NCBI GenBank assembly: GCA_005885025.1
Contig: VAYC01000133.1
Coordinates: 1-8,247 of the forward strand
Reading direction: 5' to 3'
Length of the DNA: 8,247 bases
Source of the DNA: Actinomycetota bacterium
GTDB taxonomy: Bacteria; Actinomycetota; UBA4738
Positions within the stretch are counted from its first letter, which is position 1, and every line of letters begins with the position of its first letter. The notes under the pieces were generated by a model. The model saw nothing but the letters and a program-made list of their open reading frames with translations. It ran no database searches and had not been told where the DNA came from. Positions 1-6,186 of this stretch are shown here, one piece after another. The position numbers and the translations under genes are program-made.

Positions 1-89
1 TGAAGCGATTCCGGCGCTCCAGCCCGGAGGAGTTCCAGCGCAAGGCCGGGCCGGCGGCGGATGCCGGCGGCGCACAGGTCTCGGGATAG
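1..89 (+). CDS. atpA: Probable ATP synthase F1 subunit alpha, C-terminal end only (partial)
   Basis: An open frame enters from the left edge (first whole codon at position 3) and ends at a TAG at 87-89, giving 28 residues that begin KRFRRSSPEEFQRK and finish in an Ala/Gly-rich tail. It lies 12 bp before atpG. In F-type ATP synthase operons the order alpha-gamma-beta-epsilon is nearly invariant, so this should be the last part of atpA. The tail itself is too short and variable to be diagnostic, and the assignment rests mainly on position. The other two forward frames fit less well: frame 1 starts with a stop, and frame 2 runs on through the atpG start. Confidence 0.6.
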   Translation, partial: KRFRRSSPEEFQRKAGPAADAGGAQVSG

Positions 90-101
90 GTCGGGTTCGC
101 C

Positions 102-1001
102 GTGGGCGCGAAGCTGCGCGAGGTCAGGCGTCGGATCCGCTCGGTGCAGTCGACCATGAAGATCACCAGGGCCATGGAGCTCATCGCCACGTCGCGCATC
201 CTCAAGGCCCAACAGCGTGTGGAGGCGGCCCGGCCGTACGCGGAACGCCTCACGGCGGCCATCACCGACGTGGCATCGGCCAGCGCGGCGCTGAGGCACC
301 CCCTGCTCGAAGAGAGGCCCGAGCCGAAGGCCGCGGCGGTGTTCGTGGTCACCTCGGACCGCGGGCTGGCCGGTGCGTACAGCTCGAACGTCCTGCGGCG
401 GGCCGAGGAGCTGTTCACGCTGCTCCACCAGGAACGCAAGGAGGTCAAGCTCTTCGTCTCTGGGCGCAAGGGTCTCTCGTATTACCGGTTCCGGCAGCGA
501 CCCATCGAGCAATCGTGGGTGGGGTTCTCCGAGACGCCGTCCTACGACGACGCGAAGCGCATCGCGGACGCCATGATCGACCGGTTCACCGCTGGCGACG
601 TGGACGAGATCCATGGCGTGTTCACCGACTTCGTGACGGCGATCCGCCAGCGGCCGGTGGCTCGGCGGTTCGTGCCGATGGTGTTCGAGGAGGCGGAACG
701 GCCGGAGGCGGGGCCGGTCACCCAGTATCTCTTCGAACCAGACCCGGAGGCGCTCCTCGAGGCCCTCCTGCCTCGGTACGTGGAGACGCGGGTGTACAAC
801 GCGTTGCTCGAGTCCGCGGCCTCCGAGCACGCCGCTCGACGACGCGCGATGAGCGCCGCGACCGACAACGCGGAGGACCTCATCAAGGTCCTGACCCGGG
901 TGGCCAACCAGGCCCGTCAGACCGAGATCACCACGGAGATCATCGAGATCGTCGGCGGGGCCGAAGCGTTGCGCCAGGCACGGGAAGCCGCGGCAAGCTG
1001 A
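102..1001 (+). CDS. atpG: ATP synthase F1 subunit gamma
   Basis: The 299-residue product is the gamma subunit, the central rotor stalk of the F1 sector, whose coiled coil turns inside the alpha3beta3 ring and couples proton flow to ATP synthesis at the inner face of the membrane. The N-terminal helix (residues 1-35) carries the family pattern of REVRRRIRSVQSTMKITRAM. SDRGLAGAYSSN lies at 85-96, and the C-terminal helix (about 253-290) has ATDNAE followed by TEITTEIIEIVGGAEAL, the most conserved part of the family. Length is normal for an actinobacterial gamma subunit. The GTG start at 102 is chosen because it gives the canonical N-terminus. Only a weak AGG (88-90) precedes it, so translation probably depends on coupling to the gene upstream. 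atpD follows after 20 bp. Confidence 0.97.
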   Translation: MGAKLREVRRRIRSVQSTMKITRAMELIATSRILKAQQRVEAARPYAERLTAAITDVASASAALRHPLLEERPEPKAAAVFVVTSDRGLAGAYSSNVLRRAEELFTLLHQERKEVKLFVSGRKGLSYYRFRQRPIEQSWVGFSETPSYDDAKRIADAMIDRFTAGDVDEIHGVFTDFVTAIRQRPVARRFVPMVFEEAERPEAGPVTQYLFEPDPEALLEALLPRYVETRVYNALLESAASEHAARRRAMSAATDNAEDLIKVLTRVANQARQTEITTEIIEIVGGAEALRQAREAAAS

Positions 1002-1010
1002 CGCTGAGAT

Positions 1011-1016
1011 GAGGAG
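1011..1016 (+). promoter_or_regulatory. Ribosome binding site of atpD
   Basis: GAGGAG lies 5 nt before the ATG at 1022 and is the clearest Shine-Dalgarno in the ATP synthase segment. It fixes the atpD start and suggests strong initiation. The beta subunit is needed in three copies per complex, against one each of gamma and epsilon. Confidence 0.75.
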
Positions 1017-1021
1017 AGCGC

Positions 1022-2461
1022 ATGGCTGACGAGGGGAACGGACAAAAGGTCACTGGGCGGGTGGTGCGGGTGATCGGGCCGGTGGTGGACGTGGACTTCC
1101 CCCCGGACCGACTGCCGGAGATCAACACCGCGCTGGAGGTGGAACGAACGCTCGACGGCGAGACCAGCACCATCGTGTGCGAGGTGGCGCAGCACATCGG
1201 CGACTCCACCGTTCGGGCCATCGCCATGCGCCCGACCGACGGGCTGGTCCGGGGCGCCCCGGTCACTGACACGAGGGGGCCAATCCGTGTGCCCGTGGGC
1301 CAGCAGGTCCTGGGACACGTCTACAACGTGCTCGGCCACCCGCTGGACACCGACACGGTCGAGGCCGAGGACTACTGGCCGATCCATCGCCCCCCTCCGC
1401 CGTTCGACGAGCTCGAACCCAAGGTCGAGATGCTGGAAACCGGGATCAAGGTCATCGACCTGCTCGAGCCCTACGTCAAGGGCGGAAAGATCGGGATGTT
1501 CGGCGGGGCCGGGGTGGGCAAGACCATCATCATCCAGGAGATGATCCGTCGCCAGGCGGAACAGTATGCCGGCGTGTCCGTGTTCGCCGGGGTGGGCGAG
1601 CGGACCCGCGAGGGCAACGACCTGTTCATCGAGATGACCGAGTCCGGGGTCATCCAGAAGACCGCGCTCGTGTTCGGGCAGATGGACGAACCTCCCGGCG
1701 TCCGGCTGCGGGTCGGGCTGTCCGCGCTGACCATGGCCGAGTACTTCCGCGACCACGAGCGGCAGGATGTGCTGCTGTTCGTGGACAACATCTTCCGGTT
1801 CGTGCAGGCCGGGTCGGAGGTCTCCACGCTGCTCGGCCGGATGCCCTCGGCGGTGGGGTATCAGCCCACGTTGGCCGGCGAGATGGGCGAGCTCCAGGAA
1901 CGGATCACGTCCACGAAGGGCCGGTCGATCACGTCGCTTCAGGCCGTGTACGTGCCGGCGGACGACATCACCGACCCTGCGCCGCACACCACGTTCGCCC
2001 ATCTTGATGCGACCACGGTCCTGTCGCGCGCCATCGTGGAGAAGGGCATCTACCCGGCCGTGGATCCGCTCGATTCCACGTCGCGGATCCTCGACGCTCG
2101 CTACGTCGGCGAGGAGCACTACGAAGTGGCCCGCCGGGTCCAGGAGATCCTCCAGCGCTACAAGGACCTCCAGGACATCATCGCCATCCTCGGCGTCGAC
2201 GAGCTGTCCGAGGAGGACAAGGTGATCGTGGCCCGGGCCCGGAAGATCGAGCGGTTCCTGTCCCAGCCGTTCTTCGTCGGGGAGCAGTTCACCGGCATCC
2301 CCGGGAAGTACACGCCGATCGACGAGACCATCACTTCGTTCAAGGCCCTGACCGAGGGTGAGTACGACCACTTGCCCGAGCAGGCCTTCTTCATGGTCGG
2401 CGGCATCGAGGAGGCCCAGGAGAAGGCGAAGCAACTCGGCGGCGACGACGAGGAGGGATAG
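1022..2461 (+). CDS. atpD: ATP synthase F1 subunit beta (catalytic)
   Basis: The 479-residue beta subunit forms the catalytic nucleotide sites of F1 and makes ATP from ADP and phosphate. Visible motifs in order: N-terminal beta-barrel with GRVVRVIGPVVDVDFP (12-27); P-loop GGAGVGKT (161-168); GERTREGND (192-200) with the catalytic glutamate E193; Walker B strand LLFVDN (251-256) with D255; GRMPSAVGYQPTL (272-284); VPADDITDPAP (311-321); the DELSEED loop as DELSEEDK (393-400), which contacts gamma; and the C-terminal bundle with LPEQAFFMVGG. All key residues are present and the length is normal, so the subunit should be active. It ends in an acidic GGDDEEG tail. atpC begins 9 bp later. Confidence 0.99.
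   Translation: MADEGNGQKVTGRVVRVIGPVVDVDFPPDRLPEINTALEVERTLDGETSTIVCEVAQHIGDSTVRAIAMRPTDGLVRGAPVTDTRGPIRVPVGQQVLGHVYNVLGHPLDTDTVEAEDYWPIHRPPPPFDELEPKVEMLETGIKVIDLLEPYVKGGKIGMFGGAGVGKTIIIQEMIRRQAEQYAGVSVFAGVGERTREGNDLFIEMTESGVIQKTALVFGQMDEPPGVRLRVGLSALTMAEYFRDHERQDVLLFVDNIFRFVQAGSEVSTLLGRMPSAVGYQPTLAGEMGELQERITSTKGRSITSLQAVYVPADDITDPAPHTTFAHLDATTVLSRAIVEKGIYPAVDPLDSTSRILDARYVGEEHYEVARRVQEILQRYKDLQDIIAILGVDELSEEDKVIVARARKIERFLSQPFFVGEQFTGIPGKYTPIDETITSFKALTEGEYDHLPEQAFFMVGGIEEAQEKAKQLGGDDEEG
2451..2457 (+). promoter_or_regulatory. Shine-Dalgarno for atpC inside the end of atpD
   Basis: AGGAGGG, a near-perfect anti-16S match, is encoded in the last codons of atpD. It lies 13 nt before the atpC ATG at 2471, longer than the usual 5-9 nt. 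The following C-rich spacer contains no better site. The long spacing may lower epsilon synthesis relative to beta, but that is inference. Confidence 0.5.
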
Positions 2462-2470
2462 CCCCCGCGC

Positions 2471-2872
2471 ATGGCCACTCCATTCGATGTCTTCCTCGTT
2501 TCGCCCGAACGAGAGATCTGGTCGGGGCGGGCCACCATCGTGGTGGCCCGGGGAACCGAGGGCGAGGTCGGGATCCTGGCCGGCCACACGCCGATGCTGA
2601 TCGAGCTCGGGATCAGCCCCCTGTTCATCACGACGGAGGCGGGCGAGCGCGTGGCCGCGGCCGTAGACGGCGGCTTCCTGCACGTCGTCAGCGAAGGCCT
2701 GGAGACCAGGGTCGACATCCTGGCCGAGTTCGCGGAGCTCGAGCAGGAGATCGACGTCGAGGAGGCGCGTCGCGACGCTGAGGAAGCCGAGCGAGACCTG
2801 CGGGAACGGGTGGACTCGGGCGCTGCGGCCAGGCTCGCCAGGGCACGGGTCCGGCTGGGCCTGCGGGCCTGA
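2471..2872 (+). CDS. atpC: ATP synthase F1 subunit epsilon
   Basis: The 133-residue epsilon subunit sits at the foot of the gamma stalk, links F1 to the c-ring, and in many bacteria inhibits ATP hydrolysis through its C-terminal helices. The N-terminal beta-sandwich (about 1-85) has the signature GEVGILAGHTPML (31-43) and AVDGGFLHV (64-72). The C-terminal part (about 94-133) is a charged helical hairpin rich in Glu and Arg, so the regulatory domain is present; mycobacterial epsilon is known to be somewhat shorter. The ATG at 2471 gives the expected N-terminus. It closes the ATP synthase operon, and murA follows after 66 bp. Confidence 0.95.
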   Translation: MATPFDVFLVSPEREIWSGRATIVVARGTEGEVGILAGHTPMLIELGISPLFITTEAGERVAAAVDGGFLHVVSEGLETRVDILAEFAELEQEIDVEEARRDAEEAERDLRERVDSGAAARLARARVRLGLRA

Positions 2873-2924
2873 CCGGGCGGTTCGACCGGCTCACGAAATT
2901 CCCGAGAGTCCGACCCCCACCCCA

Positions 2925-2930
2925 TAGAAT
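2925..2930 (+). promoter_or_regulatory. Putative -10 element of a leaderless murA promoter
   Basis: TAGAAT matches five of six bases of the TATAAT -10 consensus and stands out in GC-rich DNA. It ends 8 nt before the murA ATG (2939), so transcription would start at or within a base or two of the start codon. The 8 bases between have no Shine-Dalgarno. This layout is the usual sign of leaderless transcripts, which are common in Actinomycetota. No good -35 box is seen at the 16-18 bp spacing, which is often so for such promoters. Confidence 0.5.
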
Positions 2931-2938
2931 CACCGTCC

Positions 2939-4213
2939 ATGGATCGGCTGATGGTCTCCGGCGGGCGGCGCTTGTCGGGGTCGGTGATGGTGGGCGGGGC
3001 CAAGAACTCGGCCCTCAAGCTGATGGCGGCCGCGCTCCTGGCCGAAGGGACAACGGTCATCGAGAACGTCCCCCGTATCGTGGACTGCCTGACCATGGGG
3101 GAGGTGCTCGAGCACCTGGGCGCCGGCGTGCAGTGGGAAGGCTCGACGCTCACCATCGACACGTCGAACGCGGCTGGGGTCGAGACCCCCTACGAACTGG
3201 TTCGAAAGATGCGCGCCTCCATCATCGTGCTGGGGCCGCTACTGGCCCGCCATGGACGGGCTCGCGTCGCCATGCCGGGGGGGTGCAACATCGGGTCGCG
3301 CAAGATCGACCTCCACGTCCGCGGGTTCGAGCGCATGGGCGTGCAGTTCTCCTCCGAACATGGCTACCTCGAAGCGACCGCACCGAGCCTTCGTGGCGCG
3401 TTCGTCACCCTCGACTTCCCGAGCGTCGGCGCCACCGAGAACCTCCTCATGGCGGCCGTCGGAGCGACCGGGCGAACCGTGATCGAGAACGCCGCGCGCG
3501 AGCCGGAGATCCAGGATCTCGCGGGCATGCTCGTCGAGATGGGGGCGAAGATCGACGGCGCGGGCAGCACTGCCATCGAGATCGAGGGGGTCGACGGGTT
3601 CGAACCGGTCCGGCATCGAACGATTCCCGACCGGGTCGAGGCCGGGACGTTCGCGCTGGCCGCGTGCATCACGCAGGGGGACGTGATGCTCGAGGACGCT
3701 CGCGCGGACCACCTCGACCTCGTCCTCGACAAGCTGAACGACGCGGGCGCGCAGATCGAGGCGGGGGAGCGAAGCATCAGGGTCTCGATGCCCGAGCGCG
3801 CGTTGGCCGTGGACCTGGTGACGTTGCCGTACCCGGGGTTCCCCACCGATCTCCAGCCTCAGATCATGAGCTTGCTGTCGGTGGCTCGCGGGACCTCCAT
3901 CCTCACGGAGAACGTCTTCGAGAGCCGGTTCATGTTCGTGGACGAGCTGAACCGGATGGGGGCGGACATCCGCACGGAGGGGCACCACGCGGTGATCCGA
4001 GGGATGGATCGTCTGTCGGCGGCCCCGGTTCGTGCCCTCGACATCCGGGCGGGCGCCGCCATGATCATCGCCGCTCTCGCCGCCGACGGCACCACGGAGG
4101 TCTTCGACCTGTACCACGTGGACCGGGGCTACGAGGACTTCGACGCGCGCCTCGCTGCTCTCGGAGCGGACGTCCACCGGGAGCGGGAGCCGTCCCCGGC
4201 CGGCCTGGCGTGA
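2939..4213 (+). CDS. murA: UDP-N-acetylglucosamine 1-carboxyvinyltransferase MurA
   Basis: This 424-residue cytoplasmic enzyme transfers enolpyruvate from PEP to UDP-GlcNAc, the first committed step of peptidoglycan precursor synthesis. It has the double inverse alpha/beta-barrel EPSP-synthase fold. Visible residues include K22-N23 in GGAKNSALK; catalytic C116 in MPGGCNIGSRKIDLH with R121; the general-base Asp D304 in PYPGFPTDLQPQ; R330 in NVFESRFM; R370 in DIRAGAA; and R396 in HVDRGYED. They match the E. coli catalytic set (K22, C115, R120, D305, R397). The Cys, rather than the Asp of mycobacterial MurA, predicts fosfomycin sensitivity of the enzyme. murA downstream of atpC is a recurrent arrangement in Gram-positive bacteria. 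The stop overlaps the next start (GTGA). Confidence 0.98.
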   Translation: MDRLMVSGGRRLSGSVMVGGAKNSALKLMAAALLAEGTTVIENVPRIVDCLTMGEVLEHLGAGVQWEGSTLTIDTSNAAGVETPYELVRKMRASIIVLGPLLARHGRARVAMPGGCNIGSRKIDLHVRGFERMGVQFSSEHGYLEATAPSLRGAFVTLDFPSVGATENLLMAAVGATGRTVIENAAREPEIQDLAGMLVEMGAKIDGAGSTAIEIEGVDGFEPVRHRTIPDRVEAGTFALAACITQGDVMLEDARADHLDLVLDKLNDAGAQIEAGERSIRVSMPERALAVDLVTLPYPGFPTDLQPQIMSLLSVARGTSILTENVFESRFMFVDELNRMGADIRTEGHHAVIRGMDRLSAAPVRALDIRAGAAMIIAALAADGTTEVFDLYHVDRGYEDFDARLAALGADVHREREPSPAGLA

Positions 4214-6186
4214 CCCGGGCCTTCCGGGGGCTCCTTCTCCTTGCCACCGTCGGTCTTCTGCTCCTGGTCCCGCAGGCGGCCGGAAAGGCCGAATCAGCAC
4301 CCCGGGAGCATGGGATCGTCCTCGCCCTGGTGGTGGATCGGGTGTCCTTCGAGGACCTGATGGCGAATCCGGCGTTTCGGCGACTCGCCTCCACCGGGGA
4401 TGCGGCGCTGATGGCCACCAATGAGAACTACCGGGGAGACGAGCGCGCCGTGTTCGAGGCGCTGGGGTCGGGGTCCGACCCCGTATCCGGTTCATCGCAG
4501 CTGATGGGGAGGCTCCTCGAGGAAAACGGGGTCGAGGTCTGCGTTCGCGAGGGGTCGGGCGTCTCTGGCCTGCATCATCCCCAAGCCTCGAGCCCCATGC
4601 GTTTCCTCGACGTGGGTCCCACCGGGGACGCTGCATGCCGGCGACCGGAAGACCCCACGGTGGACAGTGTCCTGCTGGTGAACGATCGCTCGACTGCGGA
4701 CATCGATCGACTCGGTGACCGGAGATCTCCCGCGGAACGCGATCGGTTGCGCCGGCAAGCCATCGGGATAGAGGGGAAGGTGCTGGAAGGGCTGCTCGGC
4801 GGCGAGGGGTACGGATCGATGCTCTCCGGGAGGTTCCTCCTTCTGGTGCTCACTCCGTCCCCATCCCGGGACATGACCCTGCCTGGGGACGAGGTCACGC
4901 CGCTGATCATGGTTCAGGGCACGAACTTCAGCGCCTTCGCGGCTTCCGGGTCACCGCGGGCCTTACGGTCGGATACGACGAGGCACTCGGGGCTCGTGGC
5001 CAACGTGGACGTTGCGCCGACGATCCTCGACTTCTTCGGCATCCCCATCCCCAAGGAGATGACGGGACAACCCATCCGGGTGGACGGCACGGTCCACCTC
5101 TCACATCTCCACCAGCTGCACCTCGATCAGCGAAGGATCCGGCTTCCTATCCAGTTGGGAGAGGTGGCGTTCGTCGCGGCGCTCGGCATCGTGGGGATCG
5201 CCGCGCTGATCCGGCTTGGACTCCGGGGCTCTCTCCCACCGAGGTTCGGCGCCCTGATGCGATTCCTGGCCCTGTGCGGGGCGGCCTTGCCGATCCCGCT
5301 GATGGCCGGAGGACTGTTGCCACGCCTCACCTATTGGGTGGTGGTCCCCTTCTTGGTGTTGACGGTGGTGGCTCTGGCCGCCGCAGCGCTCGCCTCCCGG
5401 TGGCAGGGGCCGATGGGCCCGTTCCGGTTCCTCGGCTCGGCGGGTCTGGCCTTCGTCGTCGTGGACGCGCTGTTCGGCTGGCGTGGGGCAAGGATCCCAC
5501 TGCTTGGCGGCACCATGTTCGACGGGGTCCGCTTCTACGGCCTCCCCAACTCCTTCATCGCCCTGCTCCTGGCAAGTGCGTTGTTGGTGGCCGTTGGACT
5601 TGAACCGTTCACCGGGTTCATGCTGCTGTTGGCCGCGGGGCTGTTTGCCGGGTTCCCGAACCTCGGGGCGAACGTCGGGGGCGCGATCACATTGTTCGTT
5701 GCCGCCGGCATGTGGTGGGCTCTCCGCACCCGGCGCCGATTCGGACTCCGCGAGCTGGCGTTCGTCGGGGGGACGGCGGCGGTCGGGCTGGCCGCGGTGC
5801 TGCTGGCCAACCGGTACCTTCCTGGAGCCCCGACGCATATCACCGGCTTCGTGGAGCGTACCGGGGGGATCGGAGCCACCTGGGACACCCTCCGTCGGCG
5901 GCTGGACGTCGGGTTCGGCCAGATCGGTCAGGTTCCCGCGGCCGTGATCCCTCTGATCGGGCTCGTTGCCGTGTTGGGCGTGGTGATCGCCCGACCGGCT
6001 CCGATCCGGTCGGGGCTTGATCTGGCCGGCCGGGTCTGGCGAGAGGCTCTGATCGCGACGATGACCGTGGCGGGGCTCGCCGCGTTCTTCGTGAACGACA
6101 CGGGCGTCGCGGCGGCTGCTCCTGTGTTCCTCTACGCCATGACCGCTCTGGCCTATCCCGCTTTCCTGGCCGCGAGGCGATCGTGA
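4210..6186 (+). CDS. Large membrane protein with an alkaline-phosphatase-like extracytoplasmic domain, function unknown
   Basis: The product has 658 residues if it starts at the GTG at 4210, which overlaps the murA stop. The same frame is open back to 3133, but that part only shadows murA, and a start at 4210 gives a clean signal sequence (hydrophobic 7-21, then PQAAGKAES). Residues about 35-295 look like the alkaline-phosphatase/sulfatase superfamily: strand LALVVDR with D43, then a core strand FLLLVLTPSPS (209-219), then HSGLVANVDVAPTILDFFGIPIP (from 259, split over two motifs). Where active members have an Asp-His (DHG) metal motif, this protein reads TPSPSRD, and no clear Thr/Ser nucleophile is seen. 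About ten membrane helices follow (roughly 316-337, 350-370, 375-395, 405-422, 446-463, 465-482, 486-504, 514-533, 577-594, 613-650 as one or two), with conserved-looking loops RFYGLPNSF and PNLGANVGGA. There is no Shine-Dalgarno at normal distance, so translation probably couples to murA. A cell-envelope role is inferred from murA and topology only; it could be a transporter or an envelope enzyme. Confidence 0.85.
   Translation: MTRAFRGLLLLATVGLLLLVPQAAGKAESAPREHGIVLALVVDRVSFEDLMANPAFRRLASTGDAALMATNENYRGDERAVFEALGSGSDPVSGSSQLMGRLLEENGVEVCVREGSGVSGLHHPQASSPMRFLDVGPTGDAACRRPEDPTVDSVLLVNDRSTADIDRLGDRRSPAERDRLRRQAIGIEGKVLEGLLGGEGYGSMLSGRFLLLVLTPSPSRDMTLPGDEVTPLIMVQGTNFSAFAASGSPRALRSDTTRHSGLVANVDVAPTILDFFGIPIPKEMTGQPIRVDGTVHLSHLHQLHLDQRRIRLPIQLGEVAFVAALGIVGIAALIRLGLRGSLPPRFGALMRFLALCGAALPIPLMAGGLLPRLTYWVVVPFLVLTVVALAAAALASRWQGPMGPFRFLGSAGLAFVVVDALFGWRGARIPLLGGTMFDGVRFYGLPNSFIALLLASALLVAVGLEPFTGFMLLLAAGLFAGFPNLGANVGGAITLFVAAGMWWALRTRRRFGLRELAFVGGTAAVGLAAVLLANRYLPGAPTHITGFVERTGGIGATWDTLRRRLDVGFGQIGQVPAAVIPLIGLVAVLGVVIARPAPIRSGLDLAGRVWREALIATMTVAGLAAFFVNDTGVAAAAPVFLYAMTALAYPAFLAARRS
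6174..6177 (+). promoter_or_regulatory. Ribosome binding site of acuC
   Basis: GAGG within the last codons of the membrane-protein gene lies 5 nt before the GTG at 6183. It supports this start and shows that the deacetylase can be initiated directly as well as by coupling through the GTGA overlap. Confidence 0.5.

Noticed and set aside
917..2683. A 588-codon open frame on the minus strand opposite atpD and atpC
   Set aside because: The protein is rich in Asp, Gly, His, Arg and Leu with no recognisable domain. It lies exactly antisense to clear ATP synthase genes, as expected from GC-rich third codon positions.
2877..2892. A small inverted repeat (CGGT-TCG-ACCG) after atpC, as a possible terminator
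   Set aside because: The stem is only about 4 bp and no T tract follows, so it does not support an intrinsic terminator.
3133..4209. A forward open frame that would extend the membrane protein by 359 residues at its N-terminus
   Set aside because: It runs out of frame through murA, reads as Arg/Gly/Pro-rich sequence without domains, and would hide the signal peptide. The GTG at 4210 is the credible start.
3239..4636. A 465-codon minus-strand frame across murA and the next gene
   Set aside because: Its composition is low-complexity Arg/Pro/Asp/Val, it spans the junction of two well-supported forward genes, and it has no family resemblance.
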